Shown here piece by piece: positions 46,214 to 58,653 of a stretch of 64,000 nucleotides of DNA. The stretch is from Trichosphaerium sp. ATCC 40318 (Eukaryota; Discosea; Flabellinia; Trichosidae): NCBI GenBank assembly GCA_038496445.1, contig JALMLS010000573.1:1-64000 (forward strand). Reading direction: 5' to 3'. Positions within the stretch are counted from its first letter, which is position 1. Each line of letters begins with the position of its first letter. The notes beneath the pieces were generated by a model. That model worked only from the letters and a program-made list of their open reading frames with translations. It ran no database searches and was not told the DNA's origin. The position numbers and the translations under genes are program-made.

Positions 46214-47235
46214 ACGTACAATCATGATTTCACTGAACAAAACGTGGAATTTTCGCTTACAGTCAGGCTGACTAATGAAGACTTTGCAACAAACCTTTTT
46301 CGTGCTTGTACGCATAAGTAGTATCAAACAAACGCTTTCATACTATCAATATATCTGTTTTGATGGAAACAAGCACTAATGGGATAATTAACAATGTACC
46401 AGCCGAAATATGGATAATGATCCTTAATTTCCTACCCAACAAATATTTACATTGTGTAAGAGCTGTATGTACTGTATTGTTATTTTTCATAACAGATTTT
46501 TTGGATTACACTCCCAAACTTGTTATTAAAGATGAAAAACAGTAATAACTTCAACAGTTCAACAAAACTGCCCTTTTCATTGGAAAACATGCAAAGTTGA
46601 GATTCTTTATAAAATGAAAGCAAAACACTTTAAGGCATATACTCAACGAGCTTTTTCTGTTCATAGCATTTGTCCAAATGTGAACGAGAACTTTGTTAAA
46701 GTATTGGCTGGAGTGCATACAGTCGATCTTAATTGTACAGATGTGACAGATGAAGGTTCAAAGCGTTGGCAGGAGTTCACAATTTACCTAGCCAGGTGTG
46801 AACATATTACAGATAATGGCATTAAAGAATTGGCTGGCGCTATAGCATTACCTTGCTGACACTTTAGTCACAGATGAAGGCGTCAAAGCACTTGCTGGGG
46901 TCCACACTATTAACCTCTCTTGCACTTCAGTAACAGATGAAGGTGTCAAAGCATTGGCTAGTGTACATACAAGTGACCGACCAAGGTGTTAAAGCACTGG
47001 GTGGAGCTGTGCCTGAGTCTCTACTTCCGTGATTTCTTACAATAAAACCATCAGTGTAGTATCTGTATGACAAAGCCATAGGGATAAGGAATAACATAAT
47101 ACCCACTATTCTCTAGTAGCTCCTAGGCTTTCAATGCTTCTGATTATTTGAGAAAATGGAGTTGAAGAAAAAGTTGCAGCAAGGTTAGAAATACTTCCTT
47201 TCGAAGAAATAGTGTCTAAACCAGCATTACAGGAA
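45892..47235. repeat. direct duplication, copy 1 (FUT8 last exon plus F-box pseudogene)
   Basis: This block is almost base-identical to about 48690-50050. Visible differences are few: one A missing after GTTATTAA in copy 2, CCTAGATAGG against CTAGATGGG, and a few single substitutions. The near identity shows a recent event or an assembly repeat. Confidence 0.85.
46363..47060 (+). pseudogene. F-box/LRR pseudogene, copy 1
   Basis: ATG 46363 opens METSTNGIINNVPAEIWIMI, an F-box (PAEIWIMILNFLPNK), but the frame stops at 46545. A second frame from 46614 gives LRR-type repeats (LAGVHTVDLNCTDVTDEG) and stops at 46859; further degraded repeats (VTDEGVKALAGVHTINL) continue out of frame to about 47000. 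It is related to the intact F-box/LRR gene at 60003-61208. Several stops and frame changes make a working protein unlikely. Confidence 0.75.
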
Positions 47236-48689
47236 TAAAAAGTTAGTTTCGCGCCAGTGGTTTGCGTATAAAGCACGGAACTCATGCACCCAACGTCTTT
47301 GTTTAAGTTAGTTCTTGAACTGCGGAGTTTGTTTTGCAAACGTCGATTAAAGCCAGCTCCATTTCTTGAACGAGTTTTGGCGCAAATAATAAGTTATCCC
47401 TTTTGTAAAATAGTTTTGATTGAACCAAAACTGTTTTTTGAACCTGATTTTTTGTTACCACATTAAACCATACGACCTTAACAGCTACGCGATTTCACAT
47501 ACACGCGCTTTTGCCACATACCCAAATTAAGCAGTAACCATTTTTTTCATTACTTGTTTCGACAGCTTTGTTGGTAAATGCTAAATTCATTGTGGTGTCA
47601 ATCTCTTACATTATCAAGATGGATTGTGCTTATATCAGAGAAAGAAAAATTAGAAATAAGCATACTCCGTTACAGACGTTTGGGTAAACTTCAGTTGACT
47701 TCGTATCAATCAACAATAACAAAACCAACAAACAAAACATCTTACAATCATTTTGTCCCATTGGAAAATTTCTTATTGTAATAAAAAGAATTAGATTTTT
47801 TTTTAAAGTGTTCTTGTATAATAGAAACAAATGCTTGGCGCTTCAGAGCCACAAGACATTTTGTCTTCCTCCCAACATCGTCTTAGGTTCACGTTCTTAA
47901 GAATAAAATGAGAAAGATAACAAAATGTCAACTTATTCTGTGTAGATTTCCACGACTTCCACACCTTTATGTTAATACAACAGCGAAATATAATTACCAA
48001 TACGATGCAATAATACCTCACATTAAAAATGAAATCACATGTTTGGCTAGACAAAGAATACGTAAACAACTCTTTGTTGACTTTAAAAACCATATGTTTA
48101 GGAAGGTCTCATTCTTACAGGAATATTCCAAGAAATCACAAGTACATTAGGTAATACATCACATTCTTAGACTAAAAACTACACGTTAACACAAACTTGC
48201 AATTACAATACTCGCTAACGGTTTGAGAAGTTCTGTTCAAAAGCCCAACTACCACGGACCTGAATTGCTAACAGCTCACCCTACGATAAACGCAGAAGAA
48301 AAGATTAAACTTTGCTGAGCTTTCACAGGATGTATTATAGTTCGTATTGGTTGTTTGGAGGTGGTTCCGCTTACAACAAATGGTAAAAAATGTTGAACTT
48401 ATTGGTAAAAACTAGATAGATTGTTGTGTATAGCACGCTGTTAGATTGAATGCTACTCAAAATAACCCATGCCATATTCTAAAACTCTGGTAGCGATTTT
48501 TTGTTCCAAAAGCTGTTTTGACTGTGCTCGTTACTAGTACTTTATATTTTTTTTACTAGCCCGCTAGTATTATTACTGTACGCTCTGTACACGCCAATAC
48601 AGGTTGGTACTTAAAAATTAACGAAACAAGATGTGGTGGTTTTATGTCACGTGCGTGTAATAAAATAAAAACGCTTGGTAACAATTCCT
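47236..48689 (+). pseudogene. interleaved mosaic of FUT8 exons and an unrelated segment
   Basis: This block is collinear with two different sequences at once: the FUT8 gene at about 44560-45900 and the non-coding segment at about 50060-51780. Runs of some 8 to 40 bases from each parent alternate. For example, near 48295 a run of FUT8 sequence (AAGATTAAACTTTGCTGAGC) is followed by a run of the other (GTATTATAGTTCG). A FUT8 exon at 47965-48150 survives almost whole but with one inserted base (AATGAAATCACATG for AATGAAACACATG) that breaks the frame. No protein can be made. It looks like a merged consensus more than a natural gene. Confidence 0.75.
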
Positions 48690-50050
48690 CTGAGTATTTT
48701 TTGTTTTTTGGTTCTTTTCATCTTTTGTTACCTGACTGTGTTCTTAGATGGCCATAAAACTGGCGATGGTGATTCAAAAGAATCAAGCCTATCAACATTT
48801 GCGTCATTGTTAATAGCAGGCGAATGTGATATGTTTGTAGGCACTCATCATTCCAATTTTGGAATTATAGTGCGAATGTTACAAGTTCGAAAAAATCGAT
48901 TTTTTTTGTTATTTTACACATTCTAGATGGGTAACAATCGTGGACTTATACCACCTCATAAGTTGATTACAGGCAATGATTGGGAACAAGGGAAAGAACC
49001 AAAAGAAAGTTCACGCCGTTAGACGTACAATCATGATTTCACTGAACAAAACGTGGAATTTTCGCTTACAGTCAGGCTGACTAATGAAGACTTTGCAACA
49101 AACCTTTTTCGTGCTTGTACGCATAAGTAGTATCAAACAAACGCTTTCATACTATCAATATATCTGTTTTGATGGAAACAAGCACTAATGGGATAATTAA
49201 CAATGTACCAGCCGAAATATGGATAATGATCCTTAATTTCCTACCCAACAAATATTTACATTGTGTAAGAGCTGTATGTACTGTATTGTTATTTTTCATA
49301 ACAGATTTTTTGGATTACACTCCCAAACTTGTTATTAAGATGAAAAACAGTAATAACTTCAACAGTTCAATAAAACTGCCCTTTTCATTGGAAAACATGC
49401 AAAGTTGAGATTCTTTATAAAATGAAAGCAAAACACTTTAAGGCATATACTCAACGAGCTTTTTCTGTTCATAGCATTTGTCCAAATGTGAACGAGAACT
49501 TTGTTAAAGTATTGGCTGGAGTGCATACAGTCGATCTTAATTGTACAGATGTGACAGATGAAGGTTCAAAGCGTTGGCAGGAGTTCACAATTTACCTAGC
49601 CAGGTGTGAACATATTACAGATAATGGCATTAAAGAATTGGCTGGCGCTATAGCATTACCTTGCTGACACTTTAGTCACAGATGAAGGCGTCAAAGCACT
49701 TGCTGGGGTCCACACTATTAACCTCTCTTGCACTTCAGTAACAGATGAAGGTGTCAAAGCATTGGCTAGTGTACATACAAGTGACCGACCAAGGTGTTAA
49801 AGCACTGGGTGGAGCTGTGCCTGAGTCTCTACTTCCGTGATTTCTTACAATAAAACTATCAGTGTAGTATCTGTATGACAAAGCCATAGGGATAAGGAAT
49901 AACATAATACCCACTATTCTCTAGTAGCTCCTAGGCTTTCAATGCTTCTGATTATTTGAGAAAATGGAGTTGAAGAAAAAGTTGCAGCAAGGTTAGAAAT
50001 ACTTCCTTTCGAAGAAATAGTGTCTAAACCAGCATTACAGGAATAAAACC
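48690..50050. repeat. direct duplication, copy 2 (FUT8 last exon plus F-box pseudogene)
   Basis: Near-identical to 45892-47235. The FUT8 part (48750-49021) ends with the same TAG but has no upstream exons of its own, only the mosaic block, so it cannot encode an active transferase. Confidence 0.85.
49172..49870 (+). pseudogene. F-box/LRR pseudogene, copy 2
   Basis: Same structure as the pseudogene at 46363. Here the single-base deletion in GTTATTAAGATG shifts the end of the F-box frame so that it runs to 49408. LRR frames are again broken at the LPC stop (49667). Non-functional as read. Confidence 0.75.
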
Positions 50051-52401
50051 AAGTTAGTTTCGCGCCAGTGGTTTGATAAAAATCACGTGATATGCACTTT
50101 GCCGTAACGTCTTTGCACTTTGCCGTAACGTCTTTGTTTAAGTTAGTTCTTGACACTGCGTAGCCCAGCTCAACCCATTGTTGTGAGTGCCTTGATGAAC
50201 GTCGATTAAAGCCAGCTCCATATTCTTGAACGACTCTGTCTTTGGCGCAAATAATAAGAGCATTATCCTTGTTGTAAAATATATTACTTCATTGATACCA
50301 AAACTGTTTTTTGAACCTGATTTTTTGTTACCACATTAAACCATACGACCTTAACAGCTACGCGATTTCACATACACGCGCTTTTGCCACATACCCAAAT
50401 TAAGCAGTAACCATTTTTTTTCATTACTAGTGTTTCGACAGCTTTGTTGGTAAATGCTAAATTCATTGTGGTGCCTCAATCTTACAACCATTATCAAGAT
50501 GGATTGTGCTTATATCAGAGAAAGTTGAAAAGAGGGCGCTGAGAAATAAGCATGGGACTCCGTTACAGACGTTTGGGTAAACTTCAGTTGACTTCGTATA
50601 AATCAACAATAACAACAACCGACAAATCTTAAACAACATGGCGAGCAGCAATCACCCACATCCCACCCAAAAATTTCCTTTTCATTTGTTTTAAAAACTG
50701 TAAAACCTTTCTTTTATTTTCCAAGTGTTCTTGTATAATATAACAAATGCTTGGCGCTGTGCTAGAGCCACAAGACATTTTGTCTTCCTCCCAACATCGT
50801 CTTAGTTAACGTTCCTTGGTTAGTTGATAGAAGCAAGTCAACTGAGAGTGTTAGAACTCTAACCAGTTTCTATTTCTGGCAAAAACTTGCAACTTCTTTC
50901 AGACCTTACAAGACTTGACAGTTCTGAGAACTAGCACAATGTGAACTTGTTTACATGTCACTAGTGTTTAGGATGTAGGCGCAATCAGCAATGTGTACTA
51001 TCACATGACCTTATGTACCGTAAGTGCAAGTAATGTTTCAATTGCAACACAACGAAATAACTCAAGCAAAATGACCATAGTATTTTATCAGGTGCTCGCT
51101 ACACAAACGCATCAAAGAGCTGAAGGGGAATAAAAAAAGCTGCGATGGCTTTTAGACTAAAAACTACACGTTAACACAAACCATGCAATTACAATACTCG
51201 CTAACGTGTTTGAGAAGTTTCTGTTCAAAAGCCCAACTAGCACGGATTACTTTCTTCCATTTGCTAACAGCTCTACCCTACGATAAACGCACGGCCCTCA
51301 TGAATTTCATGATCTCTTTAGGTTTGATTGGTGTGTTTCACGATGTATTATAGTTCGGATTGGTTGTTTGGAGTTGTGGTTTCCGCTTTTCTTCCGTATG
51401 GTAAAACACGTGGTTTCAATTGTTTTTTTTTATTAAATGTAGATAGACTTGTTTTGTAGGTGAGCACGCTGTTAGATTGAATGCGCTCAAAATAACCCAA
51501 GTTAGGCCTGATATTCGTAAACACTCTGGTAGCGATATTTTTGTGTCTGGGAGAACCTTCCAGCTGTTTTGAGCTGTTTTGACGGAGCGTTACTAGTCCT
51601 CTTATATTTTTTTTACTAGCCCGCTAGTAAACACAATCAATATTACTGTACGCTTTGTACACGCCAATACAGGTAGGTACTTAAAAATGTAACGAAACAA
51701 GATGTGGTGGTTTTACAAAAATCACGTGCGTGTAATAAAATAAAAACGCTTCGTAACAATTCCTCTGACCTGTAAACCGTGTTATGCAGCCCTTTCTGCC
51801 GTTAGTGCGTTAGTTGTTACGAACTTGTTGCTACCTCCACTACGAGTTGCTCATTGTACGATAGCGTGTACGTGACATCTAAAAATCAGCAGGTGAAACC
51901 AGCATAGATAGAAAAACAAAATAAAGCGAATAAAATCTCCACTGGAATAAAGTAAGCAACAACATTTTTTACAGCCGAAAAGATACAACAGCACAACATT
52001 CTTGTATTTTGGCGTGTTATAATAATGCTAATTCTGTCTGGTTACAATAACGGCATTATGATAATATCCTTTGTGCTTGCCTATCGGGGTAAAAAATAGC
52101 CCGCAAAAGAGTATTCCACTTTCGAGCGATTGAAGGTCTCCAAGCGGTTAAAAAAAAACCCAAACCAGAACGCAAACCAAATTACAAAAACACTTCACTG
52201 AAAAATCTCATGTATCAAGGTATCACCGACTTAATACTGCTTTGTGATAACCTCAAGGTGACAACACGTCATGACAGAATCGCAGAATGACAAAAACCAA
52301 CATTTTGAACAGGAAGAACCAACCCACAACATCCATCTCCCCATAATTGAAATTGTGTTTTCTTTTGCAGGTTTGTAATGCTTGGTAAGCAAATAGTTGA
52401 C
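50051..52401. other. non-coding segment, second parent of the mosaic, then intergenic
   Basis: 50060-51780 shows no open frame of note. It shares long words with 47236-48689, such as CCACATTAAACCATACGACC and AAGACATTTTGTCTTCCTCC. A 19-base direct repeat, GCACTTTGCCGTAACGTCT, occurs twice in a row at about 50093-50131. From 51781 to 52401 nothing coding is seen. Confidence 0.55.
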
Positions 52402-54935
52402 AAAGTATAGCAACAAATGGCTACAGTGAAGTTGTATCAACATTACTCAACGCCAATGCTAATATTGAAGTTGTTGATAAAGATGGAAAGACAGCTTTGA
52501 TTTACACTACAGGTAATAGCACAAATGAGATAAAAACTATGTTTACTTACAATCATTTGAGATTTTGACTATATATCAATGCTAATGTTGAATTTAATCA
52601 AACCAAACGCAAATAATATTGATACTATTGATGAAAGTGAAACCACCAAGGATTCAGGTATTGGGCACATTACAAAAAATTTGGTGAAATAATAGCTAAC
52701 ACTGTAAGTAGTAGTAACTCCGTGCCAAAGAAAGTGGCAAGACTTTATGTTCATTTTAATTAGAGAAGTGGTATCAAATACACCCTCAGCTGGAGAAAAA
52801 TTCATAACTTTCTTAAAATACTGTCCAAGTGGTAAACAATGCCGTCCACTGTGGAGATACTGTAAAAAGCACTATTCGCAAAATGTCAACGTAAAGGGGA
52901 GAAAAAAGTTTGACGAATGGCTTCGTAGCTTGGTACACTTTATTGAATACCAATACCTTAAACTAACCATACAACGTTTAGCCAACACGGTATTATTTCA
53001 AACTGGCAATGGAAAAAGGTATTTGTTATTTAATTTGTTCTGCATGCGATCCCAAAGTTGTATTGTCTCCAGTACGATATCTTCACTGTTAACGTCTACA
53101 CTACAAACAACATTCTTTTTCTACAGGAATTCTGGAAACAAGATGGGCTATCAATGCAAGGTATTCTGCATGATATGCCCAATGATGCTTGGGGTAATAA
53201 CAGTCAAGACGATTCCTTAAAAGAAGAGTGTATTGAAGGTAAGAAGTGTGTGGTGATATAATACTAAAAAAAGTTTTCAAAAGGATTAAAAGGTGAAAAC
53301 GCATGGAGTTTAAATCCGCGATTGTATTTTGCAAATAATTGGGACAGCTCTAACACGTGCGTTCAATTTCTTTTTATTAATTCTTATATTATAAAAAGAG
53401 GCATTGTTGCAAAGGCGACACACTACAAAATACTGAATCTCCTCGATACAAATGACAAAGTGGCTGTCAGGGAGTTCAACATCCTCAAACAGGAGATGTC
53501 AAAACTACATGGCTGTGACAATTACGATATCATTGAAGCGACTCTCGTTTATAATGACATCTTGACAGAAAACTTTGGTCGATTCAACGAAATACTGACA
53601 CACAGACATCAGTACGGTTGCTCCACACTTCATAGGCATTTTTGTGATTCTAAACATGCACCTACTAGAGAACTGCCCAAGTTGTTTAAAAAACAAAATT
53701 GGAAAGAAAGTACCTACGATGAATACAAAGAGACTGTGTACCAAAAGTTCAACTCCCTCACTGCTTTTAATGATTGTTATACTGAAAAAAAAGATAAGGT
53801 AATGTTCTTGGTACTCTTGCACTACAAACATTTTATTTAGTTACCAGTGATATTGATGGTCCATGGAACAAGCGAAGAAGCAGCTTACAGTATTGTAAAG
53901 GCTGGTTTTGGAACTGTGAGTTCTTTAGATGCTGGGTACTATGGTCAAGGGATATACTTCACTGTACGTTATTACCCAATTTTTGCAGGTGGTCAGTATT
54001 CATTTTCGCCAATAGAGAAGCATAAAGTATGCTACTTCATATGATTTATCAGGAAGAACTGCAAAAACACTGGTTTTAAGTCTTGTTACTCCTGGGAACG
54101 TTTATCCGGTAAGCAAACAATAATATCAATGTGGATATTCTTTACTTACTTGACAAAAAGCATGATCCTCTCATACCTATAGCAAGCAAAGATGGTGCCA
54201 GATACCGCACTGAAAGCTTACATGGAAAGCCAATAAAACCAGGCTATCAAAGTCACTATGCATTGGTAGACCGCACTGGTAAACTTCTGCCACCAAATAA
54301 ACTTAAAGATGCAGTATACGATGAGCTGGTAGTGGCACAAGGTACACTCAGCAATACAATTGAAAAATGTGATTAAATTCTCAAACACTATTTTAGATAC
54401 TCAAGCTGTTGCTCGGTACATCATCAAAGTTGAACGTAAAGAACGTCAAACTTCAAAAGCCAAGAAAGTTGATAAAAAGACAAAGAAAGAGATAGGCGAT
54501 AATGAACAAACTGAAGATCAAGCTTCAAAGGTAGATACTGATGGTTCAGCTGGCGAGCTACCTGATGATGAACTATCTGATTCTGACGACACTTTTATTT
54601 CTAACAGGTATAATTTTATATCTCTTTCTTTTAAACTTAAGTTTTGTAATAGAAAACTGTGGGCTGCCCATGATGATTCAACTGCTGATGAACAGTCAAG
54701 TTACAATTATGTCAATCTCGAACTAAAATTACAAGAATCAAACGAGGTAGAGAAATTAAAGAAGAGCCTGGCTGAACTTCAGCGGAATTCACAGAAAACC
54801 ATAATCAATCTCAAGGAAAGCGTCAGCAACCTTTCCAAAAGTGCCCAAGATCTAATGCGAGACAACACTAGCCTAAAGGAGAGGAATGCCATTCTTATGG
54901 CAAAACTAGCTCTCCTTGAAAGTACAGCAAAGTAA
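52402..54935 (+). CDS. ankyrin-PARP protein with C-terminal coiled coil
   Basis: The 5' part (52402-52520) reads as an ankyrin repeat (NGYSEVVSTLLNANANIEVV, DKDGKTALIY). After smaller exons comes a helical region (KFDEWLRSLVHFIEYQYLKL and onwards). The catalytic part has VHGTSEEAAYSIVKAGFG (His of the PARP triad), GYYGQGIYFT (Tyr) and, in a later exon, YDELVV (Glu), followed by QAVARYIIKV. The H-Y-E triad predicts poly- rather than mono-ADP-ribosylation. The C-terminus (54380-54935) is acidic and then a long coiled coil (LKLQESNEVEKLKKSLAELQ) ending LLESTAK. The start codon and some joins before 52750 are not settled; an in-frame stop in the small ankyrin piece near 52616 means an exon there is misread or decayed. 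Confidence 0.72.
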
Positions 54936-55313
54936 TTCTAATGCGTCTGTTGTAAACAAGCAACATTTATCAATAAACAACCACAGTTTAGTTTTCCTCA
55001 TAAATGGCCAATAACTTGTTTTGGCGAACAAATTCTTACAAAGTTGTTGAGTTTCATGTGTGAACTTGTTGTAGTTTTCTTGAGTATCCTGCATTTTTAA
55101 TCTCTTTATAGAAACATCCATGGCACCATAATCGCGATACCATACACCTTGCACTGAAGATAAAGGATACTTATAAGTGCAATGTTCAATTGTAATTTGT
55201 TCAACTTTGGAAGGTAAGAGGTGTATGTTGTAGATAAAATAACAAGATGCTATTATATGTATTGTTGAAATTTTATTGGTGCCACCAAACCAATAAGAAT
55301 TTGTAATTTATGA
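54906..55313 (-). pseudogene. protein kinase N-lobe fragment
   Basis: A stop-to-stop frame on the minus strand contains GVWYRDYGAMDVSIKRLK then ENYNKFTHETQQLCKNL. This resembles strands beta2-beta3 of a tyrosine-kinase-like kinase (V-x-I-K with the ATP-binding Lys) and the following helix C with its Glu. The glycine-rich loop is poor (PLSSVQGV) and nothing of the C-lobe is present. The frame overlaps the last 30 bases of the PARP gene in convergent direction. Most likely a truncated relic. Confidence 0.4.
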
Positions 55314-55844
55314 CTTACTGCATAAATTTAAGCCCAATTTTTTTCCACAATACACTACTCTGTGTTTAACACTGCAGTCGGTGGTAAGTACCGAGACTCC
55401 TGTGAGGTTTTTTTCCAGAGATGAACTCCAACTTTAGCGGTGTTTTAGATGGCAATAGAAATAATATTATAGCTAGTTGTAGAACTAGGAGAAGATTTTT
55501 ATCGATATTGTGCCTTAACACCTTTGAAGATGGCGTTCGCGCAGTGGATTTGGTGAGAACAAATCTAATTTATACTCTGAGGTCAAGGTCTTTGACTGTA
55601 ACAACAGACACTACTATAGTGAATGACGCCACATTGAAAGTGACTTAAAGGACAAAAAGTGCTTTTTCCCTGTCTGCTGTACTATTAGTATTTCATTACT
55701 CTCCTCCAACACGAACTCCAATAGCGTCCAATATGGAATATACTATTCACAGGTGCTGTAAAATCAATATGGCTTTGTTAGCTTTCGTCTGTACACTATT
55801 TGATATGATACACACCACGTGGAGGCCAAAAGCGCTTCTGTTGT
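55314..55844. other. intergenic, no gene seen
   Basis: A 75-codon plus-strand frame at 55421-55648 has an ATG (MNSNFSGVLDGNRNN) but no domain or partner exon; probably chance. Confidence 0.3.
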
Positions 55845-55910
55845 GAATGAATAGGCGTGTTCACAGGTATTCATGACTAAAGCTCATTCGTTATTTGCCT
55901 TTGCCTGACC
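55845..55910. mobile_element. diverged fragment related to the MITE at 56152
   Basis: TGAATGAATAGGCGTGTTCA, then TATTCATGACTAAAGCTCAT, resembles the element's internal TATTCACGACTAAA and ATTCATTC words in the same order. It lacks both terminal inverted repeats. Confidence 0.45.
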
Positions 55911-56145
55911 GACGTTTGTTAAGAACAAAGTATAACGTTAGAGTGATTAGATTTACGTGTTCGTGATTTCGCATGGTGCTTCGTGAACCAGGAAAATATG
56001 GAAGTTAGCGTTCAATTTTTTAATTTGCATTTTTTTTTTGTTCTGGTATGGACTTTGACGATATTATTATCACGGATTCGTTGCGAATAAGGTGGTAAAA
56101 ACGCTAAAAAGGAAAATGAGACTTTTTGGCCCATAGAAGACCAAG

Positions 56146-56525
56146 TTTGAGCTAACGCCCTTCCGTTATGAATGAATAATTTGAATATTCAAATACAGCC
56201 TACATTCACAAATATTCACGACTAAAAAAATTCATTCATTATTCATGCACACAGTAAACGGTTGAAAATTGTGCAATTTGATGGCTGATTTTGACTGGAT
56301 TTGTGGGTTTTGGTGTTCTGTTGACTATTCCGATTCGGTTTTCAAATGCAACTTGTTGAATCTATCCATTTGGAACATCGCTAGGTGCTACAAACCAAAA
56401 GCTCCTCAACTTCCTGACTCGCCAAACGCCCATGAATATTCATGAATGAATATTAATGAATATGGCTTACGGGACAATGAATATGAATATTGCTTGTATT
56501 CATAACGGAAGGGCGTTAGTTTGAG
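56146..56525. mobile_element. MITE-like element with terminal inverted repeats and target-site duplication
   Basis: The element is 56152-56519 (368 bp). Its left end CTAACGCCCTTCCGTTATGA and the reverse complement of its right end agree for 22 bases, ending in ATGAAT. Both sides are flanked by the same six bases TTTGAG (56146-56151 and 56520-56525), a target-site duplication. The interior is AT-rich with nested short palindromes of GAATATTCAT type and no open frame, so it is non-autonomous. The ends do not match a superfamily that I can name with confidence. Confidence 0.82.
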
Positions 56526-58653
56526 ACACTTTCGATTTCCAACCAAGTACAGAACAAAACCCAAAATAGATAAGGAAATCATATCTCCCGAAATTTCGCC
56601 ACCGCAGAGTGTCACCTAGCGTATTCGTCAAAAGAGGCATGATTCTTCGTTTTCGTGCAGATAGGAATTAGTGTATCTAAATGAGTAGTTCATAATGCCA
56701 CTTACTTTAATTAAAGTGATAAAAACTTTGATCTCAGCTTCAATAGACATGGAAGATGACCGCAATATTTTACCTACGCACATTGTAGCGGCACGGTACG
56801 ATCAAAGCACAGAGTCTTCAATGATATAGAAGGGAATTAAAAGATGTGATGTCCTACAAAGCTATCGCATTACCAGCAAACACGGTATGAAGGCACCTCA
56901 AACACTATTTGCTGTTTGTTTTGCTTCAAAAATGAACGTACGTCTATAACTTACTACCCCACGCTAACAAAGCGCTATTGCAAACAGCAAGTCACGTGTA
57001 ATAACGTTAAAAGCCTCCAAAAAACCACCAGTGTAGCTGTAGGCTTTGTGAACGCCGCTAGGTTTCAAATATAAATGTAATAACCATTTTTAAATCACGT
57101 GGTTTGCAACGGTTGGTAGATCACAGATAAAAAGTGAGATTGCAAGATCTGGCAACACTATCACATACGTTAGATCTTACAGATCGAACTAGCGAAAATA
57201 AATAATGTAGTTGTTCCAAAGAAAAAACGTGTCACACAAAATCACAGCTATTTTCCAAGTGGTTTTTTTAACCTCAACTTAATCTGAAGAGCTTCTTGTC
57301 AGACACATATGATATAATCATACGTGATACTTTCTACTAGGATAAATGACATGTGGAACGTAACTTTGACACCCAATCTTGCACAAAGGTATTATCATAA
57401 CACCAGAATTGTATCGAGAACAAAAATTTCATTATTATAATGAGAACCACTACACTGATCTTTTCGCCTCATGAGGAGCCATAGACTTTATTATAATTCT
57501 CACAGTAATACACAAGCACTTTCGCACAATGGTGCGTAGCAGTGGCTATTGGACTGGTTTTATTTGCGCTTAACAATTGGTTTTTTATACCGAGGATGTG
57601 GTATGCATATAACATAAATAAAGCCGACTGGTTTCGGTTACGTGGCCAGTTGCATGTGCAAAGCAACGACTTGCGCAAAACGCCCTTTCGCTTTTTTTTT
57701 TGCTCAACTAACACCGTAGCAACCCTCAGCACGCGTGTGCGACTACTACACAGAAAAAAAATCAACTAATTCTGCAATAACACTAAACGCAATCTCAGCA
57801 CTGTATATGCGTGCACCACGAGCGTTGTAACCTCAAAACAAAATAGAACATAATAACAAGTGGTTTTGAGCGAGAGCCTTAAAAGAAGGATCACTCGGTG
57901 CTGTCTAGTTATGAGCGCTGTGCTACTGACAAAGATGAGAAGTTGCACAAGAAATTGAATTAAGGTTACCTTATGCTGTATTGAGTACAGGCTATGGAGA
58001 AAAGACAAAAAAACCACAACAGAGCTGCACGAGGTAACAGTAAACCCTTATCACCTACGAATGGGATACCTCTACAATAAAAGCCAAACAAAGTTCAGGC
58101 TAATACTCCTGTGTTGTTGCAGCTTTAGGTCTTCCTCCACAAGCAAAGTCATGACTTTTCGTTAACGGTAGTTTTTTTTTTCTGTTGACTTTCATTTTTA
58201 TGCTAGGTTCGCTCAGTTGCAGGTATGTGCACGTTGCATTAGGTATTATCGTATTAAGGTTGTGTACTGTTTTTACTTGGACAAACAAGGTATTTAGACT
58301 TCAGTTGCACAGAGATCGAAAGCTGTATTGTTTACATCGACTGTGACATGACTTATAGTCCGTATTGTTATTCTTGCTCTCTTTGTTGCAAAAAGTCAAA
58401 ATACTGCTACAGTAGCATCACCTACGCACAGCGATGACAAAAATAAAGCTGTTGCACTGTTTTTTTGAGCAAGCGAAACTTCTGGATTCCACTTTCCATC
58501 TCATACTTCGACTTTGGTGGTTGCTATTGTACCGTTATGCTCCCTTTGTAAATTCAAACCTGTTTTAAAGCCGTTAATGATGTACAGTTGCATAGCTTAA
58601 CGGCATCTTAAGCGAGCTTATTTGTCATCAATTTCTTTCGGAGTTTATCGCCT
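56526..58653. other. long gene-poor stretch
   Basis: Just over 2 kb with no supported gene. A short ATG frame at 56750-56828 (MEDDRNILPTHIVAARYDQS) may be an orphan first exon. Frames at 57469-57769 and 57766-58017 show no domain and no ATG-led continuity. Confidence 0.35.

Noticed and set aside
50093-50131. CRISPR-like short direct repeat
   Set aside because: Only two adjacent 19-base copies with no spacers; in a eukaryote this is a simple duplication.
55421-55648. 75-codon plus-strand frame as a gene
   Set aside because: No domain, no neighbours to splice with, and composition like surrounding non-coding DNA.
57469-58017. Frames of 75-98 codons on both strands
   Set aside because: No ATG-led continuity, domain, or splice partner; overlapping on opposite strands.
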